Below the pieces are notes generated by a model. The model ran no database searches. It saw only the letters and a program-made list of their open reading frames with translations, and was not told where the DNA came from. Shown here one piece after another: positions 1-9,890 of a stretch of 64,000 bases of DNA; position 1 is the first letter of the stretch; every line of letters begins with the position of its first letter. A program made the translations under genes and the position numbers. Source of the DNA: Rubripirellula reticaptiva (lineage in GTDB: Bacteria > Planctomycetota > Planctomycetia > Pirellulales > Pirellulaceae); contig NZ_SJPX01000004.1 of NCBI RefSeq assembly GCF_007860175.1, forward strand, positions 310,001 through 374,000. Direction: 5' to 3'.

Positions 1-866
1 GTCCAAGCGCGAACGAACTGACCGCCCCATCCGGGCTGTGACGGGTCTTCGGGCTTCCCGCTCAGTAGCCAGCCCACCGAAGGCGTATCGCCCATTTTGA
101 TGGAGTTCATTTTCGAGTTGAAGAAATCGCCAAGGGCTCCGTGGCCGGCAATATGTTGCCTCACGAATTCCTTATTGCCCCAATTGCCCGATTGATCGCC
201 ACCCGTGAACCAACCGCGATAGGTTGAATTCGCTTCGATGATCCAGAGATCGGAATGATGGTCGGCGATGTACTGGTAAGCATTCGGTCCCCACTTCTTG
301 TTGGGGCCGCCGATGTAATAGACCCGCAGCTTCGGCAGGATATCCGGCGCATCGTGCAATGCCTGAGCAAGATCCTCAATGCCACCCCAGACAAGCACGT
401 GCAGCGGTCTCGGATCATCTCGCCGCGCACATTCGACTAGCCACCGCGAACCTTCCGTGGATGCTCGCACGCCGATATGGGGAGCGATTTCGGTTTCGCC
501 CTGCTTTGTGATCGCTCGCAATGCATCTGGCGTTGGATATTGATGCGAATACGTTTTTAGATTTGTATAGTCTCTGTCGTAGCAATCGAGTACGTCCAGA
601 ATGTCCTGCTTGCGGCCTGGTCCAAACGGCGACGAAATCAGTCCTTCGATATCCAACACGTCAGAGTAAACAAGCAGATGCACCATCGATTGAAAATCAT
701 CGGGATCGGTGCCGCCAATGTCAGTTGAAACAACGACTCGGTAGCGCTTGCCAGCCAATGCGCCGTCAGCTGCGCGACTTGCTTCCTGCGCCAACCCATC
801 CGTTGCAGCGGCGAAGATGAACAAGAACACTGCAAGTCTTGTGACCACGTTGAATTGATCCAACAT
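1..866 (-). CDS. Sde182/DUF1593 family protein, nucleoside-hydrolase-like (partial, cut by window start)
   Basis: The 5' part of a minus-strand gene whose 3' end lies beyond the window. It begins with a hydrophobic signal-like stretch ([10 protein letters not shown]) and then reads [18 protein letters not shown], an Asp-rich motif like that binding calcium in nucleoside hydrolases. Further on it has LHVLVWGG and [10 protein letters not shown], both typical of the DUF1593 (Sde182 nucleoside-hydrolase-like) family. The start is the ATG at 866, only 11 bases after the stop of the GH127 gene, so it is probably the last visible gene of that operon. It belongs to the same family as three other proteins in this window. 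The biochemical role of the family is poorly known; a member from a cellulose degrader binds cellulose. The substrate here is unknown. Confidence 0.8.
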   Translation of the reverse strand, partial: MLDQFNVVTRLAVFLFIFAAATDGLAQEASRAADGALAGKRYRVVVSTDIGGTDPDDFQSMVHLLVYSDVLDIEGLISSPFGPGRKQDILDVLDCYDRDYTNLKTYSHQYPTPDALRAITKQGETEIAPHIGVRASTEGSRWLVECARRDDPRPLHVLVWGGIEDLAQALHDAPDILPKLRVYYIGGPNKKWGPNAYQYIADHHSDLWIIEANSTYRGWFTGGDQSGNWGNKEFVRQHIAGHGALGDFFNSKMNSIKMGDTPSVGWLLSGKPEDPSQPGWGGQFVRAW

Positions 867-877
867 TAAAGTTCCAA

Positions 878-2893
878 TCAGTTGAGTGGCAGCCAGACGG
901 ACATCTCGGACGCGCCGCGATTCGACCAGGTGAAGTAAGGAACCAGAGTTGCAGGGATCGGAGTCGAATCAGGTCGTTTGAATTCGCGGTAAAGTTTGTC
1001 CGGCCAGTCGCCAGTTCCCAGGAATGCGAACTCGCCTTCAAGAACAGTGACACCTTGCAGCAAGTCCGCGTCAAATCGAGACTGCAAATTTACGTCAGCA
1101 GGAATTCGCACTTCTGCCAGCGATGTGCCTTTGGGCAGATCAATAGACTCCAGGCAATACACGATCGGACCGCGTTTGACCGCAAGGTGATTGCGAGTTT
1201 CCTCAACCAAAGGATGCGACTCGATCAGTTGCACTGGCATCGGTAGATTTAGCTCGATCACGGTTCCCGGTTTCCAGGTTCGTTCAAGCGAAGCGTATGT
1301 GCCCGGTGTTAGTTCCGTTGCGACAGATTCTCCGTCGACTTTAAGAGTCGCCGACTTCGCCCAACCAGGAATCCGTAGCTTAAGTTCCATTGGCTGTGCA
1401 GGACACTCGACGACCGTGATTTGTACTTTGCCATTCCACGGATACTCAGTGCGTTGTTCCAGCAGAACTCGGCTTCCACTGCGCAACTTGGTATCGAGCG
1501 TATTGCTACTGTACAGATTGACCCAGATTGCATTGTCGGACTTTGCGTAGGCGTAACCGCTGACCTGCGCGATCGTGCGAGCCACATTGGGCGGACAACA
1601 GAACGACGTTACGAATGGCACTCGCATCCGAGACCAACGCAGATCCACGGGAGCGGCTTCTGATACTCGCAGCGGGTTGGTGTAGAAAAAACCCGTCCCG
1701 TTCAGGCTCACCCCCGAAAGCACCGAGTTGTAAAGCGCGAGTTCCATCACATCGATATACTTTGCCTCGCCGCTGGCAAGGAACATTCTCCAGTTCCAGA
1801 GCACGTTGCCGATATTCGCACACGTTTCATTGTGAGCAGTCGTATTGGGAAGCTGGTAGTTGCGTCCGAAGGCTTGGTGGACTCGCGTGATTGAACCCTG
1901 ATCTTTTGAGCCGTCCGGCGAGGCTCCATCGTATAAAGCACCGCAACCGCCGGTGATGTAGAGCTTTTTTTCGACCAGGTTATTCCAGATCGCGGTCAGT
2001 GGTTTCAGCAGTTTTTTGTCGCCGGTTTCGGCGTACAGGTCAGCGATTCCCGCGTACAGATACGTCGCACGGACCGCGTGACCAACCGCCTCATTCTGCC
2101 GCATAAATGGCAGCCGGTCCTGGTTGTCATCGCCGCCATCGACAATTTGGTCTCGCATCTGAATCAAACGCTCCGCGAGATTTAGATAGCGAGTTTCGCC
2201 TGTCGTTCGATACAGATCCAGCAAGCCCATGTAATGAGAAGGGCAGATCGCGTGCCCCGCCTGTTCGGGAGTCGGATTGCGATAAGCGTTATCAAGAAAG
2301 TTGGCTGCCTTGCGAGCGATATTCAGCAGGCTGTCCTTGCCGGTCAAATCATGATGCACACAAGCGACCGTCATCAGATGGCCCATGTTATACATCTCAA
2401 AGTTAAATCGGTCGCCGAAGGGTTTAACGGTCGTGTCACCATTGCGGTTGGCAATCAACACTGGAGTGTGGAGATAACCATCCGCGCGCTGTGCCTTCCC
2501 AATAATCTCGACGATTTCATCGAGGCGTTGATCCCATTCAGGGTCTGGTTCGGTGGCTTGCAGTGCGCAGACCGCTTCCATCCATTTATAGAAGTCGCCA
2601 TCGTTGAACGGTGCGCCGTGGTAGGTGCCATCCGACAAACCGGCGGCGATGCGGAAATGTTCCAGGTACGGCTTGTACTTAGTCCCTCGCATGATTTCCC
2701 ACATCGCCGGGACGGTTTTGTCGCGGCAGGTGGCCAGCCGTTGCCTCCAGAAACCGTCCGCCCACTTGACCTCGGCCAAGCGAAGGGGGACGACCACGCG
2801 ATGAGGGCTTACTTGAACGGACTGCGCAGATGCTTGCTCTGTGACGCAGCACGCGATCGCGAAGAGAATCAGTTGTGTGTAGTTCATGGGCAT
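878..2893 (-). CDS. GH127 (DUF1680) family glycoside hydrolase, beta-L-arabinofuranosidase-like
   Basis: This 671-residue protein has a signal peptide-like start (residues 1-23, ending ASAQ) and the (alpha/alpha)6 features of GH127: DGFWRQRL early, [28 protein letters not shown] near residue 310, and a Cys-rich [11 protein letters not shown] segment matching the zinc/cysteine active site of the family. GH127 enzymes remove terminal beta-L-arabinofuranose from plant glycans. The signal implies export to the periplasm. Pectate lyase and Sde182 genes lie upstream in the same operon, fitting pectin or arabinan side-chain breakdown. The start could equally be the ATG six bases downstream (MNYTQ). 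Confidence 0.88.
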   Translation of the reverse strand: MPMNYTQLILFAIACCVTEQASAQSVQVSPHRVVVPLRLAEVKWADGFWRQRLATCRDKTVPAMWEIMRGTKYKPYLEHFRIAAGLSDGTYHGAPFNDGDFYKWMEAVCALQATEPDPEWDQRLDEIVEIIGKAQRADGYLHTPVLIANRNGDTTVKPFGDRFNFEMYNMGHLMTVACVHHDLTGKDSLLNIARKAANFLDNAYRNPTPEQAGHAICPSHYMGLLDLYRTTGETRYLNLAERLIQMRDQIVDGGDDNQDRLPFMRQNEAVGHAVRATYLYAGIADLYAETGDKKLLKPLTAIWNNLVEKKLYITGGCGALYDGASPDGSKDQGSITRVHQAFGRNYQLPNTTAHNETCANIGNVLWNWRMFLASGEAKYIDVMELALYNSVLSGVSLNGTGFFYTNPLRVSEAAPVDLRWSRMRVPFVTSFCCPPNVARTIAQVSGYAYAKSDNAIWVNLYSSNTLDTKLRSGSRVLLEQRTEYPWNGKVQITVVECPAQPMELKLRIPGWAKSATLKVDGESVATELTPGTYASLERTWKPGTVIELNLPMPVQLIESHPLVEETRNHLAVKRGPIVYCLESIDLPKGTSLAEVRIPADVNLQSRFDADLLQGVTVLEGEFAFLGTGDWPDKLYREFKRPDSTPIPATLVPYFTWSNRGASEMSVWLPLN

Positions 2894-2937
2894 GGTTTGT
2901 CGTTCTTCGCAAGCTGGAAGCTAACGCCGCCGAAGAA

Positions 2938-4395
2938 TCAGTTTTCTTTGATGTTGCAGACAACGCGTTGATAGCCGACGAGTTGCGGCGTGCCGTTGTC
3001 AGTAACTTCAAGAATGATGTGCATCTGCTTGCCTGGTTCGTCGGGCACAACGAAACTGGCCGCGTTCGCAGAATCATTTCCGGCAATCGTGACGGTCGCT
3101 TCTGCTGAACCTGCTTCGCTGTACTGCCACCAGCGGAACGTCAGTTTGTCTCCGTCGGGATCAGCCGCTGTGGCGGATAGCTGCACCGTTTCGCCGGGTT
3201 TTACATCTCGTGTGAGCTGCCCTGTCACCGTGGCGACCGGGGCGTGGTTGGCTTCTTCGAATTCCTTCACGCACCAGTCGGCTCGAGCGGCGAAGTCGTT
3301 CTGCAGCGCGCCGATCCAGCGCCATTGTGGCTTGAGATACGCAGTCAGTTCGGCGTCGTTCGGGATTTCCTTCTTCAATCGTAGCCGACCCCACGCGGAA
3401 CTCGTGTACCAGCGACCGTCGGGATATTCATAGTCGGGCTCAAGCACCGGGTCCAACCACGTGTTCTCGCGAACCTTCACGAAACGCCCGCCCCAACCAC
3501 CCCAGTCCGGCGATTCATCGCTGCGCAGGCCGTTTGGAATATTATAGATGAAGGCCGGCGAATCACCTTCGGATCGGAAATCGCCTGAGACGAATCCTTT
3601 TTCGTCCTTCGCATGAGCCTTGTACAAAGAACACAGCGGGCCGTGGTTTCGCAGAATATTGGCCTTCATCCACGAACCAACCAGATATGACTGTTCATCC
3701 GCCGGGATATACTTCTTCCAGTGGTAGAACAGAGCGATGAACTGATCGGAGATGATCGTCGGGATGTTGTACTTGCCCCAGTGCGGACGGATGTAAGTTT
3801 GATAAGTCTCGTCCTGTTCCCAGATGAAATAGAAGCGAATCTTCTTCGCGACTTCGGCCATCTTGTCCGCATGCTGCTGTTCGATATTCTTTAACGCTCG
3901 CGCGATCGTGTTCGTTCCGCCCCAGGCCTGAATCCAGACGGGACGCTCGTCCGATTCGTCCAGCAATACTTCAACAATCCGCTGCGACCCTGCTGTGATC
4001 TCGTCCATTTCGCCTTCCGACTTCACGTTTCCAAGCAACGTTCGAGACTGAAGAAATTCAGGAGTCGGATAGCGCGAGTCGTGCTTGACGAGGTTCGGAT
4101 AGACTTTGGCATACGCTGCCAAATAGGGCTGTGCCCAGTCGTCTCCGGCCCAGTTGTGCCCGTGAGCGTGATACTGCGAACTGGATGTGATGATTCCTTC
4201 GATGTCGAATTCGTTCGCATACAGCAGGAAGCGAACCATCGAGCATTCGTCGTCGATTTCGCCATCGCTGGTGACAATCACGCGTGGCTTGTCGGCGGCC
4301 TTCAGCGTACTTTGCTGGCCGATTGCGGTTGCGGCGAACAGCATCAGCAGAAGCAGCAGTCGAAAGCTCAGACTGTGATGCGGACTACTTTCCAT
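2938..4395 (-). CDS. Sde182/DUF1593 family protein with C-terminal Ig-like domain
   Basis: 485 residues. A hydrophobic leader (LLLLLMLFAATAIG) is followed by VIVTSDGEIDDECSM, the Asp-rich nucleoside-hydrolase-like motif, then VWIQAWGG and GDSPAFIYNI. The last ~110 residues (VATVTGQLTRDV to QRVVCNIKEN) form the all-beta Sde182 C-terminal domain. The chosen start, ATG 4395, overlaps the end of the pectate lyase gene by 11 bases, showing translational coupling; longer upstream starts would read through that gene. It is secreted by inference. It is a paralogue of the protein at 13452-14870, which is linked to ribokinase instead. Confidence 0.85.
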   Translation of the reverse strand: MESSPHHSLSFRLLLLLMLFAATAIGQQSTLKAADKPRVIVTSDGEIDDECSMVRFLLYANEFDIEGIITSSSQYHAHGHNWAGDDWAQPYLAAYAKVYPNLVKHDSRYPTPEFLQSRTLLGNVKSEGEMDEITAGSQRIVEVLLDESDERPVWIQAWGGTNTIARALKNIEQQHADKMAEVAKKIRFYFIWEQDETYQTYIRPHWGKYNIPTIISDQFIALFYHWKKYIPADEQSYLVGSWMKANILRNHGPLCSLYKAHAKDEKGFVSGDFRSEGDSPAFIYNIPNGLRSDESPDWGGWGGRFVKVRENTWLDPVLEPDYEYPDGRWYTSSAWGRLRLKKEIPNDAELTAYLKPQWRWIGALQNDFAARADWCVKEFEEANHAPVATVTGQLTRDVKPGETVQLSATAADPDGDKLTFRWWQYSEAGSAEATVTIAGNDSANAASFVVPDEPGKQMHIILEVTDNGTPQLVGYQRVVCNIKEN

Positions 4396-5788
4396 GAGAG
4401 CTCTCCAACGAATTGATGTTGTTTTCCCGCTTGGTGTAGTCGATGAATTCAGTCGGATCAGTGCCGTTAAGATATTCTTCGACGTTCGTGTATCCGTCGC
4501 CATCTTTGTCTGATGAATTGTCATCTGCCGCATTCGCATTCAGACCGAATTTCTTCTCCCAGTCGTCGGGCATGCCATCACCGTCTGAATCCAGAGGCGC
4601 TTCCGCTGATTGCAGTTCCGGCCAGCCGCCGACATCATCCTGAGTCGTGATGATGCCGTTATTACCGTGAGTTGCGGTGCCGTTGCGGACTTCTTCGGTG
4701 ATGCGCGCATCGATCGAATCACGCTTCGGTAACGAGCAACCTGCATGCTCAAGGACGCTCAGGTAAGCATCCTTCGCGGATTGCTGATGAATGGGCATTG
4801 CCTCCCACGCTGCGGGCAAACTGTGGAAGGTCTTACCTTTCACGCCCAACCAGTTGTCAGTGGTGACTTCGGGAAAACCATCGACGTAGTTTTCGGCCAC
4901 GTGCCAACCGCCGAAATCATCATCGCCTCGGGACGACGGACTTGCGATGCAGTCTTTAACGTCGGTTCGCGTGGCGGGACCAGGTTTGTAGTAGTTGGCG
5001 ATCATGTTGATTGCGGAGAACTCGATGGGTGGTGTTCGCCGATCGCCCTTCTGGTGGGCTTCGCCACCGTAGCTGCTTTGATAACCCCAGTTGTACAACA
5101 CGTTGTTTCGGTAATCGTTGAACCCACAGCCCGATGCCCAGCGAGGATTGCGACTGTCATTATGAGCAAGCAGATTGTGATGATATGTGCTGTAATGGTT
5201 TCCCCAGATGCCGCCAAAACGATGCGACCCGTCTGCCTTGGCGCAGGCTTCGGTGATCATGCACCACTGGATCGTGACATTTTCATTGTGGTACAGCGAG
5301 AACACCTCATCGCTGCTCCAACTGGCGGATACATGATCCACAATGATGTTTTTTCGGTACCGACCGCCGAGTGCGTCGCCTTCGTGATCCGTTCTGACAC
5401 GGACATAGCGAATGACGACATCGTTGGCGTCGATGGCGAGATTGCCTTTAATCGTGATTCCATCTCCGGGAGCGGTTTGGCCGGCAATCGTGATGAAGTC
5501 ATTCTTGATTTTCACGTCGCCGTCGATTGTCCCCGACACGTTGAAGACGACAATTCGTGCCCCCTTGGCATCACACGCCGCTTGCAGGCTGCCTGGCCCT
5601 TTGGCGTCCAGATTCGTCACGGCAATCACCTGACCGCCTCGACCACCAGGCGTCATCGAACCGTATCCTTCCGCGCCCGGAAACGCAGCGACACTGGCAG
5701 GTTTGGCTTCGTCGCCAGTGGCGTTGGAAAGCAGACCCATCGGTCCGCCAAGTGTTAGTAAGGCGATTAAGGTCGTCTTAAATTTCAT
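4385..5788 (-). CDS. Secreted pectate lyase (PL1-like right-handed beta-helix) with C-terminal calcium-binding repeats
   Basis: About 467 residues from ATG 5788, chosen because AAAGGAAAAG precedes it. A signal peptide is followed by FPGAEGYGSMTPGGRGG, the conserved start of polysaccharide lyase family 1 proteins, then a parallel beta-helix with IIVDHVSASWSSDE, IWGNHYSTYHHNL and RNPRW. Near the C-terminus DSDGDGMPDDWE and DKDGDGYTNVEEYLNGT are thrombospondin type 3/EF-hand-like Asp-rich repeats common in planctomycete exoenzymes. It would cleave polygalacturonate by beta-elimination outside the cytoplasm. It heads the operon and lies divergent from the AraC gene. Confidence 0.88.
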   Translation of the reverse strand: MKFKTTLIALLTLGGPMGLLSNATGDEAKPASVAAFPGAEGYGSMTPGGRGGQVIAVTNLDAKGPGSLQAACDAKGARIVVFNVSGTIDGDVKIKNDFITIAGQTAPGDGITIKGNLAIDANDVVIRYVRVRTDHEGDALGGRYRKNIIVDHVSASWSSDEVFSLYHNENVTIQWCMITEACAKADGSHRFGGIWGNHYSTYHHNLLAHNDSRNPRWASGCGFNDYRNNVLYNWGYQSSYGGEAHQKGDRRTPPIEFSAINMIANYYKPGPATRTDVKDCIASPSSRGDDDFGGWHVAENYVDGFPEVTTDNWLGVKGKTFHSLPAAWEAMPIHQQSAKDAYLSVLEHAGCSLPKRDSIDARITEEVRNGTATHGNNGIITTQDDVGGWPELQSAEAPLDSDGDGMPDDWEKKFGLNANAADDNSSDKDGDGYTNVEEYLNGTDPTEFIDYTKRENNINSLESSHGK

Positions 5789-5943
5789 GACTTTTCCTTT
5801 GTGCGGTGTATCACTTGACTTCAGGAAATCGCGCCTTGGTGTAGGCGTGGCCGTGGCGCGATCCGAGTCTGCCAAGAGATTATTCGTGAATACACCGCAA
5901 GTCTCCCTGCCATCGCAGCAATACTCGCGTTATTCTAAGATTC

Positions 5944-6789
5944 ATGAAGCGATTCGATACCAAACGCCCTGAGTTCTCGCCCTACGGTTTCGCCTGCGAA
6001 TCGTGGACGCCGACCCGCATGTCGCGTCCAGACCGGCACAATGAGATCGAATTGAACCTGCTCACGGCTGGTTCTCTGACCTACCTGCTGGGTGGCCAGC
6101 GGACCACGATCGAGGCCGGAAGGCTCGGCGTTTTCTGGGCAGCGATTCCACATCAGATCGTTGAGATTGAAGGGGATGCACCTTATTTCGTCGTGACGCT
6201 GCCGTTGAGTGAGTTTCTGCGAGCCGGACTCGATTTGAGTTTCGTGAATCGCATCCTGCAAGGTGAGCTCTTGGTCGATTTCATTCAGTACAAATGGGAC
6301 GAAATGGCCTTTCAGCGATGGGAGCAGGACCTCAAGGCCGACGACCGAGTGCTAGAGCGTGCCGCTCGCTTGGAAGTGCAGGCTCGAATGTTGCGATTTG
6401 CGCACGGGATGACCGACGGGGCAGTCACGACTTCGATGGCCGCATTGACTCGAGCTGATCAAATTGCCTGTTACATCGCGAGGAACTACCAGCAACCACT
6501 AACCTCTCAGTCGATCGCTGAAGCAACAGACGTTCATGCCAACTACGCGATGACTTTGTTCCGAAAAACGTTCGGTACCACGATGACGGCATTCATTATT
6601 CAGCACCGCATCTCCCACGCTCAACGACTGCTGGTCACAACGGACGACGCGATCTTAAACGTCGCACTGGACTCGGGCTTCCAAAGTCTCAGCCGGTTCA
6701 ACGAAGCGTTCAAAGCGGGCTGTGGCTGCGCCCCTCGAGAATTCCGCAAATCGCATCGTCCAACGACAGCAAGTCAATCGTCATCGTGA
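5944..6789 (+). CDS. AraC-family transcriptional regulator
   Basis: 281 residues. The N-terminal half has cupin-like sensor features (LLTAGSLTYLLGGQ, ...GDAPYFVVTLPL). The C-terminal ~100 residues hold both AraC helix-turn-helix units: LTSQSIAEATDVHANYAMTLF and ILNVALDSGFQSLSRFNEAFK, then APREFR. The gene is transcribed away from the pectate lyase operon with about 155 bases between the two starts, so it is the likely local activator responding to a sugar released by that operon. The ligand is not visible from sequence. Confidence 0.88.
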   Translation: MKRFDTKRPEFSPYGFACESWTPTRMSRPDRHNEIELNLLTAGSLTYLLGGQRTTIEAGRLGVFWAAIPHQIVEIEGDAPYFVVTLPLSEFLRAGLDLSFVNRILQGELLVDFIQYKWDEMAFQRWEQDLKADDRVLERAARLEVQARMLRFAHGMTDGAVTTSMAALTRADQIACYIARNYQQPLTSQSIAEATDVHANYAMTLFRKTFGTTMTAFIIQHRISHAQRLLVTTDDAILNVALDSGFQSLSRFNEAFKAGCGCAPREFRKSHRPTTASQSSS

Positions 6790-7328
6790 CGATCTGATTA
6801 TCTGACGCCAACGAAAAACGGGACCGCCGCCCAATCTGACGATGATCTCGACATATATTCCGAGTATGGCCATATTCGCGTTTCCATCCGAAAGCTGCCC
6901 AAGGCGGACTCGAACCAAGCTTATACACGAGGCGAGGATAGTGGACAGTGAAACCCCGCAAGTCATTGGTTGAAAACCAATGACGAATTCATGCCCCAAA
7001 TTGCACAAACTGATTGAACTTTTTGAGACCAGCGATTCACACCAAAAAGCCCACGAAAAAAACTGCCGATCGCATTCGATCGGCGGCTTTTGTTTATGAG
7101 GTGGAGGATCGAGGACACCAGTAGAACTTTTTGCAGCCGGAATTCGAGCCTGGGATCTCACTGAAACCGCGATTCTCGCGTCAATTTTCACTCGTAGGGG
7201 ATAAACGCGTGGCGTTTGTATCGTCCGTCGTGTTTAGCGAGTCTGACTCGAAACAGTAAATCGATCCAATTCAAATATTCATTCCTGTCGACAACCGGAA
7301 CGGCGCATGGAGTTGGCAACGTATTGAT
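6790..7328. other. Non-coding stretch with tRNA-like scars
   Basis: No convincing gene. On the minus strand the stretch contains GGTTCGAGTCC (about 6904-6920), which resembles a tRNA T-arm, then TATCCTCGCC preceded by GACTTGCGG (6930-6970), and ATCCTCCAC (7101-7109) directly followed by a terminator hairpin. This arrangement, tRNA 3' end then terminator, recurs near 18.0 kb. I read the stretch as the debris of one or more integrations at tRNA ends. GAGGACACCAG at 7111-7121 partly resembles the repeat described below. Confidence 0.35.
7054..7090 (-). terminator. Rho-independent terminator-like hairpin
   Basis: GCCGATCG / CGATCGGC with a CATT loop (7065-7084). Read on the minus strand it is followed by a run of seven T. 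It would serve a minus-strand RNA whose 3' end looks like the tRNA acceptor remnant at 7101-7109. Confidence 0.6.
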
Positions 7329-8306
7329 TCAATCGTCGGACTCACGCATTCGATCGATGGCCACTGCAACCAGGATCACGCCGCCTTTGACGACTTGTTG
7401 CCAAAAAGGCGAAACGTTTAACAGGACCAATCCGCTGTTTAAGACTCCGATGATTAGACACCCGATGACGGTTCCTAGGATTGTCCCGCGGCCGCCGGAA
7501 AGCGATGTCCCTCCAATGACGACTGCGGCGATGCTGTCCAGTTCATATCCAGCTCCCGCATTGGGTTGGGCTGAGTCCAGTCGCGAGGTCATGATCAGTC
7601 CGGCAACGGCGGACAATGCACCGGCGAGTGTGTACACGATGACTTTGATGCGATTCACGTTCAGCCCGGACAATCTGGTGGTCTGTTCGTTGCCTCCGAC
7701 AGCATAGATGTACCGTCCTACTCGCGTCTTCTTCGTGAGCAAGACAAAAACGCCGACAAGACCTCCAGCTATCCATACAGGCGTCGGCACTCCCAGCACC
7801 GATTGAGTTCCAAGGATCGCGAATCCATCGCCCAAGCCGGTGATGGGAAATCCCTTCGTCCAAAGCATCGTCATTCCGCGAGCGATACTGAGCATGCCCA
7901 GCGTCGCAACGAACGGTGGAATCTTCAGCCGGGTGATTAACTGTCCGTTGATCCAGCCAAGTGATAAACCCACGATCAATCCGGCGACGATCGCACCCCA
8001 GGTCGTGAATTGCAGTTCCACTCCCAGCCAGGGCAGCGGAATTGACGATTTGATCAGCCCCGCCGTGATCGCACCGGAAAACGCCAGCACCGATCCCACG
8101 GACAGGTCGATACCACCGGACAGGATTACCATGGTCATGCCAATCGACAGGCAGACATTGACGGAGATCTGCCGCATGATGTTCAAGCCGTTTGCCTGAG
8201 TCAAAAAGCGATCCGACAACAGACTCATTGCCACGATCATCAAGACCAGGACGAGCAGCGACTGAAAGCGGCTTGCTTGTTGCCAGAGTTGTTCTTTGTC
8301 ACGCAT
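7329..8306 (-). CDS. rbsC: Ribose-type ABC transporter permease
   Basis: 325 residues, matching RbsC in size, with eight or more hydrophobic segments. The family signature SGGIDLSVGSVLAFSG is present near residue 65, and GYELDSIAAVVIGGTSLSGGRGT near residue 240, the EAA-like loop that contacts the ATPase. It sits in the inner membrane as a dimer with RbsA and RbsB. It is the last gene of the operon, six bases after rbsA. The sugar may be ribose or another pentose; neighbouring RbsD and ribokinase favour ribose. Confidence 0.9.
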   Translation of the reverse strand: MRDKEQLWQQASRFQSLLVLVLMIVAMSLLSDRFLTQANGLNIMRQISVNVCLSIGMTMVILSGGIDLSVGSVLAFSGAITAGLIKSSIPLPWLGVELQFTTWGAIVAGLIVGLSLGWINGQLITRLKIPPFVATLGMLSIARGMTMLWTKGFPITGLGDGFAILGTQSVLGVPTPVWIAGGLVGVFVLLTKKTRVGRYIYAVGGNEQTTRLSGLNVNRIKVIVYTLAGALSAVAGLIMTSRLDSAQPNAGAGYELDSIAAVVIGGTSLSGGRGTILGTVIGCLIIGVLNSGLVLLNVSPFWQQVVKGGVILVAVAIDRMRESDD

Positions 8307-8312
8307 GATCGA

Positions 8313-9890
8313 TTATTGCCAGGTTGTATGATTTGATTCGACAGGCTCGTTCCCGGTTGCTGCTCCAGGTACTGCGGCTCGCATCAATACCTCTTCATTT
8401 GCCGCGGATCTCTCGAATTCGCCGGTCTTGCGGCCTTCGCACATCACCATGATCCGATCAGCGATGCCCAATAGTTCCGGCAACTCTGAAGAAACAACGA
8501 CGATCGCTATTCCCTGTTGCTTTAACCGATCGATCAACCCATAGATTTCTCGTTTCGCGCTCACGTCGATGCCGCGCGTGGGCTCATCCAGCATCAAGAC
8601 GCCTGGCTTCCTGGAAAGGACTTTCGACAGAACAACCTTCTGCTGATTGCCACCGCTCAGGGCGCGCACGGGCTGCGTGACGTTGGGTGTGCGAATCGAG
8701 AATTGCTCGACGAACGACTGGGCGTGATCTCGTTCGCGCCGTCCGCTCAGCAATCCGGCGGTCTCCATATCCGCAAGATTCGACAGACTGATGTTCTGTT
8801 CCACGCTCATCCCCAAGATCAATCCTTGGTGCTTGCGGTCTTCTGGAACGAGCCCCAAGCCACTCTGCAATGCCTGTTCCGGCGATGTGAACCTGCTGTT
8901 CACGCTGTCGATCGCAATGTTTCCTGTCATGCGTCTCGGATGCAGGCCAAAGATCGATTCCAGCAACTCCGTGCGTCCAGCACCCATTAATCCGAAAATG
9001 CCGAACACTTCGCCGCCGCGTACAGAAAACGATACGCCGTCAACCAGCGGACGCCGCGCGTGTTTGCGTGCCAGCGTCAGCGATTCGACGCGCAGACGCT
9101 CGGGTTGATCGGGCAAAGCGGGCGAATGAATGTAGAGATCATCCAGTTTTCGTCCGACCATCAGGCGAACGATCGAATGCCGATCGGCACAGGCGGTCTC
9201 CACTGTCTCCACAAGTTGACCATCGCGCAGGACAGTAATCCGGTCGCTGATATTCAGCAGTTCCTCCAGCTTGTGGGACACGTAAACGATGGAAACACCA
9301 GCATCCCGCAGCGACCGGATCAGACGGAACAACGATTCGACTTCCTGATCGCTGATCGCCGACGTCGGCTCGTCCATGAAGATCACGCGTGCGCTAGAAT
9401 TGATCGCCTTGGCAATCTCGACGACCTGTTGCTGCCCGACTCGCAACCGATGAACTTCCGTACGAGGATCGATGGTATCATCCAGATCGGTCAGTAATCT
9501 ACGACACTGCTCGTTCTGGTCCCGCGAGCGAATGAGTCCGATCCTTGAGACAAGTTCGCGACCAAGGAAAATGTTTTCCGCAACCGAGAGGTGCGGAACA
9601 AGATTCAATTCCTGATGCACTAACGCGATACCGCGGTCTGACGCTTCGCGCGGATTGGCGAATTGAACGGGTTTTCCTTCCAGCCGAATGACACCTTCAT
9701 CGGCGCGATTCGCTCCCGCCAGAATATGCATCAGCGTGGATTTTCCAGCGCCGTTTTCTCCGATCAGACCGTGGACTTCTCCAGCTCGAACGTCAAAATC
9801 GACCTGGTTGAGCGCTAACACGCCGGGATAACGCTTGACGATTCCCTCACCCGCCAACACAACGTGGCTCTTTGCCGCCGACTGGATCAT
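8313..9890 (-). CDS. rbsA: Ribose-type ABC transporter ATP-binding protein (double NBD)
   Basis: 525 residues with two fused nucleotide-binding domains, as expected for sugar importers of this class. NBD1 has Walker A GENGAGKST and Walker B VIFMDEPTSA. NBD2 has the usual degenerate Walker A GLMGAGRTE, signature LSGGNQQKV and Walker B VLMLDEPTRG. Its start codon overlaps the stop of the DUF2291 gene by four bases (ATGA), so the two are translationally coupled. Confidence 0.92.
   Translation of the reverse strand: MIQSAAKSHVVLAGEGIVKRYPGVLALNQVDFDVRAGEVHGLIGENGAGKSTLMHILAGANRADEGVIRLEGKPVQFANPREASDRGIALVHQELNLVPHLSVAENIFLGRELVSRIGLIRSRDQNEQCRRLLTDLDDTIDPRTEVHRLRVGQQQVVEIAKAINSSARVIFMDEPTSAISDQEVESLFRLIRSLRDAGVSIVYVSHKLEELLNISDRITVLRDGQLVETVETACADRHSIVRLMVGRKLDDLYIHSPALPDQPERLRVESLTLARKHARRPLVDGVSFSVRGGEVFGIFGLMGAGRTELLESIFGLHPRRMTGNIAIDSVNSRFTSPEQALQSGLGLVPEDRKHQGLILGMSVEQNISLSNLADMETAGLLSGRRERDHAQSFVEQFSIRTPNVTQPVRALSGGNQQKVVLSKVLSRKPGVLMLDEPTRGIDVSAKREIYGLIDRLKQQGIAIVVVSSELPELLGIADRIMVMCEGRKTGEFERSAANEEVLMRAAVPGAATGNEPVESNHTTWQ

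Noticed and set aside
4745-5758. 337-residue plus-strand frame opposite the pectate lyase
   Set aside because: The pectate lyase frame has signal peptide, family motifs and ribosome site; the antisense frame has none.
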